Shown here one piece after another: positions 40,060 through 48,343 of a stretch of 64,000 nucleotides of DNA. Source of the stretch: Acidovorax_G lacteus (GTDB lineage Bacteria > Pseudomonadota > Gammaproteobacteria > Burkholderiales > Burkholderiaceae_C); NCBI RefSeq assembly GCF_039540375.1, contig NZ_BAABEX010000001.1, positions 62,001 to 126,000 of the forward strand, read 5' to 3'. Under the pieces are notes generated by a model. That model ran no database searches, was not told where the DNA came from, and saw only the letters and a program-made list of their open reading frames with translations. The translations under genes were made by a program, and so were the position numbers. Each line of letters starts with the position of its first letter. Positions within the stretch are counted from its first letter, which is position 1.

Positions 40060-40931
40060 AGCCGCACCTCGCCCTGCATGCAGGTAACCGACTGGCCGCC
40101 CACCCAGATCGTGTCGCCCTCTTGCTGCACATGCACGCGCCCGGCGCGGCCCAGGCAGGTGCCCTGCGCGGCCACGTACTGGCGCGGGGCCAGGCCTGCG
40201 CCGATGAGCCATTGCGCCAGCCCCGCATTGAGGCTGCCGGTCACCGGGTCTTCGGCCAGACCGTTGTTGCCCGGAAAGAAGGCCCGCACCTCGAAGGCGA
40301 TGCCCTCGGCGTCGGCTGCGCCCACCACGCCCACCTTGCCGCGCGGGCCCACCACGCCGATGTCCAGGCCCGCGAGCACGGCCGCGTCGGGCCGCAGTGC
40401 GCGCACCTGCTCGGCCGAGCGCAGCAGCACGGCCCGCCAGCCCGGGCCGTTGTCGCACCAGGCGTGCTGCACGATGTCGGCGCGCGCCACACCCAGGCCC
40501 CGCGCGATCAGCGCCACATCGGCTTCGGGCAGCGGGCCGCTGCGGCGCAGGGGCGGCGCGGCAAAGGCCAGTTGCGCATCCTGCTGGCGGATGGCGACCA
40601 GGCCCACGCCGCATTCCTGCACCACCTGGCCGGGCCGCTGGGGCTGGCCGCCTGCGCGCAGCCAGGCGTGGCAGGTGCCCAGCGTGGGGTGGCCGGCAAA
40701 GGGCAACTCGCCCGCCGGGTAGAAGATGCGCACGCGGTAGTCGGCCCCGGCCGCGCGGCCTTCGGGGGTGGGCGGCAGCACAAAGGTGGCCTCGGAGAGG
40801 TTGGTCCAGCGCGTGAACTGTTGCATGTCTTCGGTCGAAAGCCCGGTACCGTCCAGCACCACGGCCAGTGGGTTGCCGCGGTAGGGCGTTTCGGTGAATA
40901 CGTCCACCTGTTGGAAGGGGCGCAAGGTCAT
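40056..40931 (-). CDS. PhzF-family isomerase, copy 1
   Basis: A 291-residue protein of the PhzF/diaminopimelate-epimerase fold. The catalytic glutamate is expected in TNLSEATFVLPP; other family regions are FAGHPTLGTCHAWL and EDPVTGSLNAGLAQWL, where the two halves meet. Known members isomerise 2,3-dihydro-3-hydroxyanthranilate, but most have no known substrate. AGGAG lies eight bases before the ATG at 40931. It follows copy 2 with 159 bp between and overlaps the VOC gene by 4 bp. Confidence 0.88.
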   Translation of the reverse strand: MTLRPFQQVDVFTETPYRGNPLAVVLDGTGLSTEDMQQFTRWTNLSEATFVLPPTPEGRAAGADYRVRIFYPAGELPFAGHPTLGTCHAWLRAGGQPQRPGQVVQECGVGLVAIRQQDAQLAFAAPPLRRSGPLPEADVALIARGLGVARADIVQHAWCDNGPGWRAVLLRSAEQVRALRPDAAVLAGLDIGVVGPRGKVGVVGAADAEGIAFEVRAFFPGNNGLAEDPVTGSLNAGLAQWLIGAGLAPRQYVAAQGTCLGRAGRVHVQQEGDTIWVGGQSVTCMQGEVRL

Positions 40932-41090
40932 GGCAAAGATCTCCTGGGGTGTGAAACGGGAGGTTTGGAAGGCTTTTGAGGGCAAGCGGGTCCGGCGGGC
41001 CGTCCGCTGCGTTCGGGCGCGGCTTTCCCGCCGGTGCGGTGCACCGGAATCCAGGGTTGCGGTGTGAGGGCGCTGGTGCTGCCCCCGGGT

Positions 41091-41954
41091 TCACAGCAGG
41101 GCCGTGCCCTCGATACAGGTCACGCAGTGGCCGCCGACCCACACCTGCCCGGTGTCGTCGTGGCGGATGTGCACACGCCCCGCGCGGCCCAGGCATTCGC
41201 CCTGCGCCACCTGGTAGCCGCGCGGGGCCAGCCCCTCGGCGATCAGCCATTCGGCCAGGCTGGCGTTGAGGCTGCCGGTCACCGGGTCTTCGGGGTTGCC
41301 CATGGGCGCGGCAAACGCCCGGACCACCACCCCCGAGGCGCCCGTCTGGTCGGCCTGGGGGCCGACATGCACCACACCCACGTCCTGGCCCAGGTCTTTG
41401 AGCCGCGCATGGTCGGGCTGCAGGCCCAGCACGGTCTGCGCGCTGTCCACCAGCAGACCGAGCCAGACCGGGCCGTTGTCCAGCATCTGCGCACCCAGAA
41501 TCTGGTGCGGCCGCAGGCCCAGCGCGCTGGCCACCAGAGGCACCAGGGCCGGACTCGGGCTGTAGCGCTTGAGGGGCGGCGCTGCAAAAGCCAGGCGTTC
41601 GCCCTCGCGGGCAATCCGCACGAGCCCAAGCGCTGTTTCCTGCACCACCACCGCCGGGTTGCGCGGGACATGGCCTGCCTGCAGCCAGGCGTGGCAGGTG
41701 CCCAGCGTGGGGTGGCCCGCGAAGGGCAGCTCGCCCCGGGGACTGAAGATGCGCAGGCGGTAGTCGGCCCCGGCCGCCAGCCCTTCGGCGGTGGGCGGCA
41801 GCAAAAAGGTGGTCTCCGACAGGTTCATCCAGGCGGCAAAGCGGCGCATGTCGGCATCGCTCAGGCCTTGTGCGTCGAGCACGACGGCCACGGGGTTGCC
41901 GTAGCCGGGACGGTCGGTGAACACGTCAATCTGTTTGAACGGGCGCGCGTGCAT
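41091..41954 (-). CDS. PhzF-family isomerase, copy 2
   Basis: A 287-residue paralogue of the gene at 40056-40931, roughly 60 percent alike by eye over the N-terminal half (same FAGHPTLGTCHAWL block, NLSETTFLLPP in place of NLSEATFVLPP). The catalytic glutamate and EDPVTGSLNASLAEWL are intact, so both copies look active. It starts at ATG 41954, 32 bp after the GST stop codon. The tandem arrangement shows a local duplication followed by divergence. Confidence 0.88.
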   Translation of the reverse strand: MHARPFKQIDVFTDRPGYGNPVAVVLDAQGLSDADMRRFAAWMNLSETTFLLPPTAEGLAAGADYRLRIFSPRGELPFAGHPTLGTCHAWLQAGHVPRNPAVVVQETALGLVRIAREGERLAFAAPPLKRYSPSPALVPLVASALGLRPHQILGAQMLDNGPVWLGLLVDSAQTVLGLQPDHARLKDLGQDVGVVHVGPQADQTGASGVVVRAFAAPMGNPEDPVTGSLNASLAEWLIAEGLAPRGYQVAQGECLGRAGRVHIRHDDTGQVWVGGHCVTCIEGTALL

Positions 41955-41986
41955 GGCGATCAATCGGCAGGGTGGGGCACAGGTCT

Positions 41987-42607
41987 TCAGGATAGTGCCA
42001 TATCGAGCACGCCGCGCGCAGCAGGGCGTTGCAGGAGCTGCCCGTACCAACGCTCAAGATGCACCAGCGTGGGGCGCGGCTGCGGCAGGCCCCACCAGCG
42101 GTGGATTTCGCAGCCGATCGGGATGTCGGCCATGGTGAAGTAGTCGCCCGCCATCCAGGCCTGGCGCGACAGGTGGGCATCCAGCAGCGAGAGCAGGGGC
42201 TCGGTGCGCGCCACCGACGCTGCGATGCGGGCGGCATCGCGCTCGGCTGCGGGCGTGCGAATCCACTGCATGAAGGCGTCGCGCCCGGCGGGGTTCAGCG
42301 TGGTCTGCTGCCAGTCCATCCACTGCTCGGCCACAAAGCGCTGGTGCAGGGCCTCGGGGTAGAGCGTGCCGGTTGCGTGGCGCGCGCACAGGTACCGCAC
42401 GATGCTGTTGGACTCCCACAGCACAAGCCCCTCGTCTTCGATGAGGGGCACGAGGCCGTTGGGGTTGCGCGCAAGGTAGTCGGGCTCCTGCACAAGGCCG
42501 AAGGCTCCGCCTGCGTCGGTGCGTTGTGCAGGCAGGCCCAGTTCCTGGAGGGTCCAGACCACTTTGCGCACATTGATGGACGACAGCCGTCCCCACAGGT
42601 GCAGCAT
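41987..42607 (-). CDS. Glutathione S-transferase family protein
   Basis: A 206-residue GST. The N-terminal thioredoxin-like domain has RLSSINVRKVVWTLQELG (the serine region that normally binds the glutathione thiol) and NPNGLVPLIEDEGLVLWESN with the ES pair for the gamma-glutamyl group. The C-terminal helical domain follows from about residue 88. It starts 3 bp after the aminotransferase stop codon and is thus part of the block. GST members may conjugate or isomerise a reactive intermediate made by neighbours. Confidence 0.9.
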   Translation of the reverse strand: MLHLWGRLSSINVRKVVWTLQELGLPAQRTDAGGAFGLVQEPDYLARNPNGLVPLIEDEGLVLWESNSIVRYLCARHATGTLYPEALHQRFVAEQWMDWQQTTLNPAGRDAFMQWIRTPAAERDAARIAASVARTEPLLSLLDAHLSRQAWMAGDYFTMADIPIGCEIHRWWGLPQPRPTLVHLERWYGQLLQRPAARGVLDMALS

Positions 42608-42610
42608 GGC

Positions 42611-43819
42611 TCAGCTCCCCTGCAGATCGCGGATCGCGGCTGCGAGCGCGGCAATGCCCGCGGCGATCTGCTCCTGGGTGGAGGTGACGAACGACAGGCG
42701 CAGTGTGCGCGGATCGGCGTCGCTGGCGTAGAAGGCCGCGCCCGGCACAAAGGCCACATTGCGCTCCACGGCCTTGGGCAGCAGGTCGATCGCGCTCATG
42801 CCCGCGGGCAGACGCACCCACAGGAACATGCCGCCGTCCGGGCGGTTCCATTGCACATCCAGCCCCGCCATTTCGCGGGTGAGCGCGGTCAGCATCGCCT
42901 CGCACTGCGCCTTGTAGAGCGTCCGGATCGTGGGCACATGGCGGTCCAGGAAGCCGCCTTTCATCACCTCGGCCACCAGGCGCTGGTTGTAGCCGGGCGT
43001 GTGCAGGTCGGCCGCCTGCTTGGCCTGCAGCAGCTTGGGGTACACGGCCTGGGGGGCCACGATGAACCCCAGGCGCAGGCCCGGTGCCAGCACCTTGGAG
43101 AACGAGCCCATGTAAATGCAGCCCTCGGGGTTGCGGGCCGTGAGCGGGGCGGGCGGGGGGGTGTCGAACCACAGGTCTCCGTAGGGGTTGTCTTCGACCA
43201 GTGGCAGGCCCAGCTCTGCTGCGGCTTGCACGAGCGCTGCGCGGCGGGCTTCGCTCATGGTGCGGCCCGTGGGGTTCTGGAAGTTGGGCAGCACATACAG
43301 AAAGCGGGCCTTGTCGTCGCCCGTGCCCACCTTGGCGCGCAGATCATCGACCAGCACGCCCTCGTGGTCGCTGTCCACGGCCACCACCGTGGGCTCCATG
43401 GGGGTGAAGGCCTGCAGCGCGCCCAGGTAGGTGGGCGTCTCCACCAGCACGCGGCTGCTGTCGTCGAGCAGCACCTTGGCGATCAGGTCCAGCGCCTGCT
43501 GCGAGCCGGTGGTGATCAGCACCTGATCGGGGTTGACGTCCCAGGGCAGGAAGTCGGCAATCGCCTGGCGCAGCGGCGCGTAGCCTTCGCTGGCGGCGTA
43601 TTGCAGCGCGGCCGGGCCGTCCTGTGCGAGCACTGTGGCCGACGCGGCTGCGAACTCGGCCACCGGGAAGGTCTTGGGCGAGGGCAGGCCACCAGCCAGG
43701 CTGATGATGCCGGGCTTCTCGGTGACCTTGAGGATCTCGCGGATCACCGAGGGGTTCATGCGCGCTGCGCGGCGCGCCATGCGCCAGGGCGTGGAGGTGG
43801 GCAGGTCGTTCAGGTTCAT
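42611..43819 (-). CDS. PLP-dependent aminotransferase, fold type I (2-aminoadipate type)
   Basis: A 402-residue aminotransferase. The PLP lysine is in YMGSFSKVLAPGLRLGF; other signature positions are ISLAGGLPSPKTFP, ITTGSQQALDLIAK, NFQNPTGRTMS and VEDNPYGDLWF. It belongs to the group containing 2-aminoadipate and aromatic aminotransferases, related to the catalytic half of MocR proteins. GGAGACCTC lies upstream of the ATG at 43819. It is the first enzyme gene after the two transporters, under the divergent MocR gene. Confidence 0.92.
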   Translation of the reverse strand: MNLNDLPTSTPWRMARRAARMNPSVIREILKVTEKPGIISLAGGLPSPKTFPVAEFAAASATVLAQDGPAALQYAASEGYAPLRQAIADFLPWDVNPDQVLITTGSQQALDLIAKVLLDDSSRVLVETPTYLGALQAFTPMEPTVVAVDSDHEGVLVDDLRAKVGTGDDKARFLYVLPNFQNPTGRTMSEARRAALVQAAAELGLPLVEDNPYGDLWFDTPPPAPLTARNPEGCIYMGSFSKVLAPGLRLGFIVAPQAVYPKLLQAKQAADLHTPGYNQRLVAEVMKGGFLDRHVPTIRTLYKAQCEAMLTALTREMAGLDVQWNRPDGGMFLWVRLPAGMSAIDLLPKAVERNVAFVPGAAFYASDADPRTLRLSFVTSTQEQIAAGIAALAAAIRDLQGS

Positions 43820-43862
43820 ACAGAGGTCTCCTTGAAATACTCGGTTGGAATCGATCGCAGGT

Positions 43863-44777
43863 TCAGCGTGTGGCGGCTCCGGCAGGCCGTGCATGCACGG
43901 GCATGCGCCGGCCTGCGAACACGGTGGTAATCACGGCGAGCGCAAAGCCCAGTGTCACGGCATCCAGTTGCTCGCCCAGCAGCGGCACGGCAAACAGCAT
44001 GCCCAGGAAGGGCTGGATCAATTGCACCTGGCTCACGCGCACCGTGCCGCCGAGCGCCAGGCCGCGGTACCAGGCAAAAAAGCCCAGCCACATCGAAAAC
44101 ACCGCCACATAGCCAAACGCGCCCCAGGCGGCGGTTGATACCGGTGCCAGTGGGCGGCTCCACCACGCAGCGGGCAGCGACAGGGGCAGTGCGATCACCA
44201 GCGCCCAGCAGATCACGTGCTCGGCCCGCAGGCGTTGCGACAGCCGTGCGCCCACGCCGTAGCCCACGGCGGCGCAGGCCATGGCGCCCAGCAGCAGCAG
44301 GTCGGCCGGGTGCAGCGCGAGGCCGCTTTGGCCCGAGCGCAGCAGCGCAAAGCCCACCACCAGCGCGCTGCCCAGCGCCGCACAGGCCCAAAAGCCCACC
44401 GATGGCCGCTGGCGGTGCAGCAGCGCGCCCACGGCCGCCGTGGCCAGGGGCAGCACCCCCACGATCACGCTGGCGTGCACGGCCTCGACGTGGCGCATGG
44501 CCAGCGAGGTGAGCAGCGGAAAGCCCACCACCACACCACCCGCTGTGAGGGCCAGCGGCCCCCAGTCGCGCCGTGCGGGCCAGGGCGCGCGCGTGGCCCA
44601 GAGGAACAGGGCCGACAGCGCCGCCGCCAGCACCGCACGGCCGCTGGCGATGAACAGGCCGGACATCTGCGGCGCCTCGGGCGTGCCCACGGCCAGCCGG
44701 GTCATGGGCAGCGTGAGGGCAAAAATCGTCACGCCGAGCAAACCCAGCCACAGGCCCCGTTTTTCCTGAGCGGTCAT
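43863..44777 (-). CDS. EamA/DMT family transporter
   Basis: An inner-membrane protein of 304 residues with ten predicted segments in two EamA repeats (first: GLWLGLLGVTIFALTLPMTR; second: PADLLLLGAMACAAVGYGVG). DMT transporters commonly export amino acids or metabolites. ATG 44777 overlaps the LysE stop by 4 bp (ATGA), so the two are translationally coupled. Confidence 0.9.
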   Translation of the reverse strand: MTAQEKRGLWLGLLGVTIFALTLPMTRLAVGTPEAPQMSGLFIASGRAVLAAALSALFLWATRAPWPARRDWGPLALTAGGVVVGFPLLTSLAMRHVEAVHASVIVGVLPLATAAVGALLHRQRPSVGFWACAALGSALVVGFALLRSGQSGLALHPADLLLLGAMACAAVGYGVGARLSQRLRAEHVICWALVIALPLSLPAAWWSRPLAPVSTAAWGAFGYVAVFSMWLGFFAWYRGLALGGTVRVSQVQLIQPFLGMLFAVPLLGEQLDAVTLGFALAVITTVFAGRRMPVHARPAGAATR

Positions 44778-45388
44778 AGGGTGAGCATCCAGAGGGCGGT
44801 GGCCACGAGCACGCCGGCCAGTACGCGGTTGAACCACAGCAGCCGCTGGCCTTGGGCCAGCCAGCCCCGCAGCAGCGAGCCCACGAGCGCGTAGGTGAGG
44901 TTGCTGCTGAACGCGAAGAACACCATCACCGCGCAGATGATGGCCAGCCGCTCGCCCGGGTTGGGCGCAGGCTGCCCCGCGGCATTGACCACCCAGCCCG
45001 CAGTCAGCGTGAGTGCCAGCATCCAGGCTTTGATGTTCACGAACTGCAGGCCCACGCCTTGCCAGAACCCCACGTTCAGGCGCGCCGTGTCCACCGCCGT
45101 GAGCTGGCCGGCGCGCGCGAGCTTCCAGGCCAACCAGAGCATGTAGCCCACGCCCGTGGCCGTCACTGCCCAGCGCAGCGCGGGTACGCCGGTGACCAAT
45201 GCACCCAGGCCCAGGCCACTGGCCAGCATGAGCAGGGTCCAGCCCGTAGGCACGGCCAGACAGAAACGCAGCGCCCGCTGCAGCCCCAGGTTGGCCGCCA
45301 GTGCGGTCGAGAGCGTGGTGTTCGGCCCGGGCGAGAAACTCATCGCGGTGCAGAACAGCAGCAGGGCAGTCAGCTCGGAAATGCTCAT
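44774..45388 (-). CDS. LysE-family amino acid exporter
   Basis: A 204-residue membrane protein with six predicted segments. The N-terminus (SISELTALLLFCTAMSFSPG) carries the FSPGPN motif typical of LysE/RhtB proteins. It exports amino acids or their derivatives. It is the first gene of the leftward block and is divergent from the MocR-type regulator; the intergenic region holds a perfect palindrome. The start is ATG 45388; an upstream in-frame ATG (45457) would run into the control region. Confidence 0.92.
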   Translation of the reverse strand: MSISELTALLLFCTAMSFSPGPNTTLSTALAANLGLQRALRFCLAVPTGWTLLMLASGLGLGALVTGVPALRWAVTATGVGYMLWLAWKLARAGQLTAVDTARLNVGFWQGVGLQFVNIKAWMLALTLTAGWVVNAAGQPAPNPGERLAIICAVMVFFAFSSNLTYALVGSLLRGWLAQGQRLLWFNRVLAGVLVATALWMLTL

Positions 45389-45448
45389 CGACCAGTCCGG
45401 GGTGGGCAGGGGCTTGCGTGAAAAGACCAGGCCACTGTACCCTCGCAA

Positions 45449-45515
45449 GCAATACACAACCCATACAGTTTGCTAGCGCAGTGCGGCATCTGTATTGCCC
45501 GACAAGGCAATACAG
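45449..45515. promoter_or_regulatory. Candidate MocR operator in the divergent region
   Basis: CTGTATTGCC (45490-45499), six-base spacer, GGCAATACAG (45506-45515): perfect 10-bp arms. A further half-site GCAATACA lies at 45449-45456 and CATACAG at 45462-45468. Repeated ATACA-type half-sites in direct and inverted order fit what is known for MocR/GntR-aminotransferase regulators. Confidence 0.65.
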
Positions 45516-45576
45516 GTGCAGCCCCCTTGCGCTGCACGCCGCGTTCCACCGTCCATTCTGATTGCCAAGGACCCCC

Positions 45577-47034
45577 ATGCTCATGCGCAGCCCCACCCAG
45601 TCGCTCACCGAGCAGCTGTCCACGCGTTTCGCCGAACGCATTCGCACCCGTCTGCTCGCGCCGGGGGCACGGCTGCCCTCGGTACGGCAATGCGCCAGCC
45701 AGCATGGCGTGAGCCCCTCTACCGTGGTGGCCGCCTACGACCAGCTGCTGGCCCAGGGCCTGGTCGAAGCCCGCAAGAACCGCGGGTTCTTCGTGCGCGA
45801 GGCCGGCGGGCGGCCCGATGCACCCGTACCGGCGCGTGATGAGAGCGGCGTTGTTGAGGGCTGGAGCACCGCGCACTGGTGGGCGGCACGCACGGTGGCG
45901 CGCGGCGCGCCGCCTGTGAATGCGACGGCGCTGATCCGCGGGATGTTTCACCGCATCAGCGACAAACCCCAGCCGGGCATGGGCGTTTTTCCAGCCGAAT
46001 GGCTCGAATCGAGCTTCATGCCCGCGGCCGTGCGCAAGGTGACCTCCACGCGCGTGCTGCAGGACTGTTCGCTGCAGTACGGTGAGCCGCTGGGCGACAG
46101 CCACCTGCGCCGCGTGCTGTCGCAAAAACTGGCCAGCCTCAACGTACAGGCTGCGCCCACGCAGATCATCACCACTGTGGGGGCCACGCATGCGCTGGAC
46201 ATCATCAGCCGCACCCTGCTGCGACCGGGCGATCCGGTGATGGTGGAGGAGCCGGGCTGGGCTGTGGAGTTTGCGCGCCTGGCCGCCCTGGGCATGCGGA
46301 TTCTGCCGGTGCCGCGCCGTGCCGATGGGCCCGATCTGGACGTGATGGCCCGCTACTGCGAAGAGCACCGCCCCAAGCTCTATGTGAGCGTCAGCGTGTT
46401 CCACAACCCCACGGGCCACTGCCTCACCCCGGGCAGTGCACACCGGGTGCTGCAGTTGGCCCACCGCCACGACTTCCATGTGGTCGAGGACGATACCTAC
46501 AGCCACATCGCGCCTGAACATGCCACACGCATGACGGCGCTCGACGGACTGCAGCGTACGCTGTATGTGAGCGGCTTTGCCAAGATCCTCGCGCCCAACT
46601 GGCGCATCGGCTTCCTTGCGGCGCCGCCCGCGCTGGTGGAGCAGTTGCTGGACACCAAGTTGCTGGCCACGCTCACGACCCCGGCGCTGCTCGAAAAGGC
46701 GCTTGCGCTGTGCATCGAGCAAGGCCAGCTGCGCCGCCATGCCGAGCGCATTCGCACACGCCTCGATGCTGCGCGGGCGCGCAGCATCAAGCTGGCGCTG
46801 GCCGCTGGCTGTCAGTTTGCGGCCGAGCCTGCGGGCCTGTTCGGCTGGGTGGACACGGGCGTGGACACCGATGCGCTGGCCCAGCGCATGCTGGACGAGG
46901 GCTATCTGCTCGCGCCCGGGGCGCTGTTCCATGCCGAACGCCGCCCCAGCACGCTCATGCGCATCAACTTTGCGACCACGCAGGACGCAGGATTCTGGCG
47001 CGTCTACCAGCGCGTGCGGTCACAGGTGCGGTGA
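45577..47034 (+). CDS. MocR-type transcriptional regulator (GntR HTH fused to aminotransferase)
   Basis: A 485-residue regulator. A GntR-type winged helix is at the N-terminus (RLPSVRQCASQHGVSPSTVV), then a linker, and from about residue 110 a fold-type I aminotransferase domain. The PLP lysine is in YVSGFAKILAPNWRIGF and VFHNPTGHCLTPG is the Asn-containing PLP site. MocR proteins sense PLP or an amino-acid adduct through this domain. ATG 45577 has AAGGA upstream; a TTG at 45562 is possible. It most likely controls the divergent LysE-led block. Confidence 0.93.
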   Translation: MLMRSPTQSLTEQLSTRFAERIRTRLLAPGARLPSVRQCASQHGVSPSTVVAAYDQLLAQGLVEARKNRGFFVREAGGRPDAPVPARDESGVVEGWSTAHWWAARTVARGAPPVNATALIRGMFHRISDKPQPGMGVFPAEWLESSFMPAAVRKVTSTRVLQDCSLQYGEPLGDSHLRRVLSQKLASLNVQAAPTQIITTVGATHALDIISRTLLRPGDPVMVEEPGWAVEFARLAALGMRILPVPRRADGPDLDVMARYCEEHRPKLYVSVSVFHNPTGHCLTPGSAHRVLQLAHRHDFHVVEDDTYSHIAPEHATRMTALDGLQRTLYVSGFAKILAPNWRIGFLAAPPALVEQLLDTKLLATLTTPALLEKALALCIEQGQLRRHAERIRTRLDAARARSIKLALAAGCQFAAEPAGLFGWVDTGVDTDALAQRMLDEGYLLAPGALFHAERRPSTLMRINFATTQDAGFWRVYQRVRSQVR

Positions 47035-47052
47035 ATCCGAGCGCGCGCCGTG

Positions 47053-48291
47053 TCAGCGTGCCGCCACGGCCGATGGTGCAGGCCGGCGCACTTCCAGGTC
47101 GGAGAGCACGCGCAGCAGCGCACGGTTGACTTCCTCGCGGTCGAGCTCATGCGTTTCGCACAGCGAACGGATGGCGCTCGCGTCGTCGGTTTCCAGCGCG
47201 CAGGCCATCTCCAGTGCGGGCGAATACGGGCCGCTGTGCAGCACGATGGCGTCGTAGATGCGCTGCGACAGCGGAATGCGGTGCAGGCAGGTGCCCATGG
47301 GCTCGCGCATCAGCAAGTACAGTTGCGAGAACAGGCCGCACAGGTACACCTCGCGGCGCAGTTCGTGCTCGATGCCCGCATTGAGCAGGTGCGAGGTCAG
47401 GCGCGCACGGATGACCAGGGCCTGGCGCACGGGCTCCAGGTCGGGCTCGGTGCTTGCGAAGGGGCGCTGATCGGACAGCCAGCGCTGCAACTGGCCATAG
47501 CCCATCATCACCAGACCGCGGCGCAGCGTGTCGATGCCGGTGCGCAGTCCCACCGCAGCCGAGTTGGTGTACAGCAGGAAGCGGTAGGCCAGCAATGGGT
47601 CTTCGGCCAGCAGGTCTTCGAAGCTGTCGATGGACTGCTCCTGGTCGATGGCCTTCATGAGCGCCGCAATCGCGTGGTGCGAGGGCTGCATGGGCTGGTG
47701 GCGCATCTGGTGCAACAGGTCGTCAGTCGGCCAGCCGGCCAGCGCCAGTGCGCGGTGCTGGTCCAGGCAGTGTTGCATCAAGGCACGGCTGGGGATGCCT
47801 TCGTACATCTGGCCGTCGATGATCGGGCTGACCGCTCCAGCGCGGCTGCCCGGCACGCCAGCCTTGAGCGCTGCCACGGCTTCTTCGGGCGTCAGCGACA
47901 GCAGGCTGTTGTCAAAGCAGCGTGCGGTGTCGGGCTCCGGCAGGCGCGACAGCGGGCCCCGCCACACGAGCTTGAGACCCCGCTGCCATGCCGCCTTGAC
48001 ACGGCTGTGCACCGCCGAATCGCCCAGCCAGTCGCTGCGCACCTCGATCCAGGGGGTGCCGCGCGGCGCATGTTCGAGCATGTCGCACAACAGTTGGCGC
48101 GACAGTGGCGACAGCAGCAAGGGGGGCGAACTGGCCGTCCAGAGCTCGTGCACCGTGCGCAGCAGGTGGCCGATGTCCACCTCGGCCACACCGGCGTTTT
48201 GCACATACAGCTGGATGCCAGCCAGACTGCGGGCGCGGCTCCACAGTGGGCGGTAACCGAGCAGCAGACTGCCAAGAACGGACTGGACCAT
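47053..48291 (-). CDS. HDOD-domain signalling protein with degenerate EAL-like N-terminus
   Basis: A 412-residue cytoplasmic protein. The C-terminal half is an HDOD domain (about residues 200-380: LAEDPLLAYRFLLYTNSAAV and LRRGLVMMGYGQLQRWLSD). The first 150 residues resemble a shortened EAL domain of the YuxH type without the EAL/EVL glutamate or other catalytic residues, so it is probably not an active phosphodiesterase. It starts 52 bp after flgL in the same direction, suggesting a link between motility and signalling. HDOD proteins act in motility, virulence and c-di-GMP networks in other bacteria. Confidence 0.82.
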   Translation of the reverse strand: MVQSVLGSLLLGYRPLWSRARSLAGIQLYVQNAGVAEVDIGHLLRTVHELWTASSPPLLLSPLSRQLLCDMLEHAPRGTPWIEVRSDWLGDSAVHSRVKAAWQRGLKLVWRGPLSRLPEPDTARCFDNSLLSLTPEEAVAALKAGVPGSRAGAVSPIIDGQMYEGIPSRALMQHCLDQHRALALAGWPTDDLLHQMRHQPMQPSHHAIAALMKAIDQEQSIDSFEDLLAEDPLLAYRFLLYTNSAAVGLRTGIDTLRRGLVMMGYGQLQRWLSDQRPFASTEPDLEPVRQALVIRARLTSHLLNAGIEHELRREVYLCGLFSQLYLLMREPMGTCLHRIPLSQRIYDAIVLHSGPYSPALEMACALETDDASAIRSLCETHELDREEVNRALLRVLSDLEVRRPAPSAVAAR

Positions 48292-48343
48292 GGGTACTCA
48301 GGCGTTGGACCAGTGCCTGCAGGGCCCCGCCCGGCGCACGGCA

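Noticed and set aside
44774..45457. Longer LysE protein from the ATG at 45457
   Set aside because: It would add 23 non-family residues and place the start inside the region with the regulator half-sites. The ATG at 45388 matches the family N-terminus.
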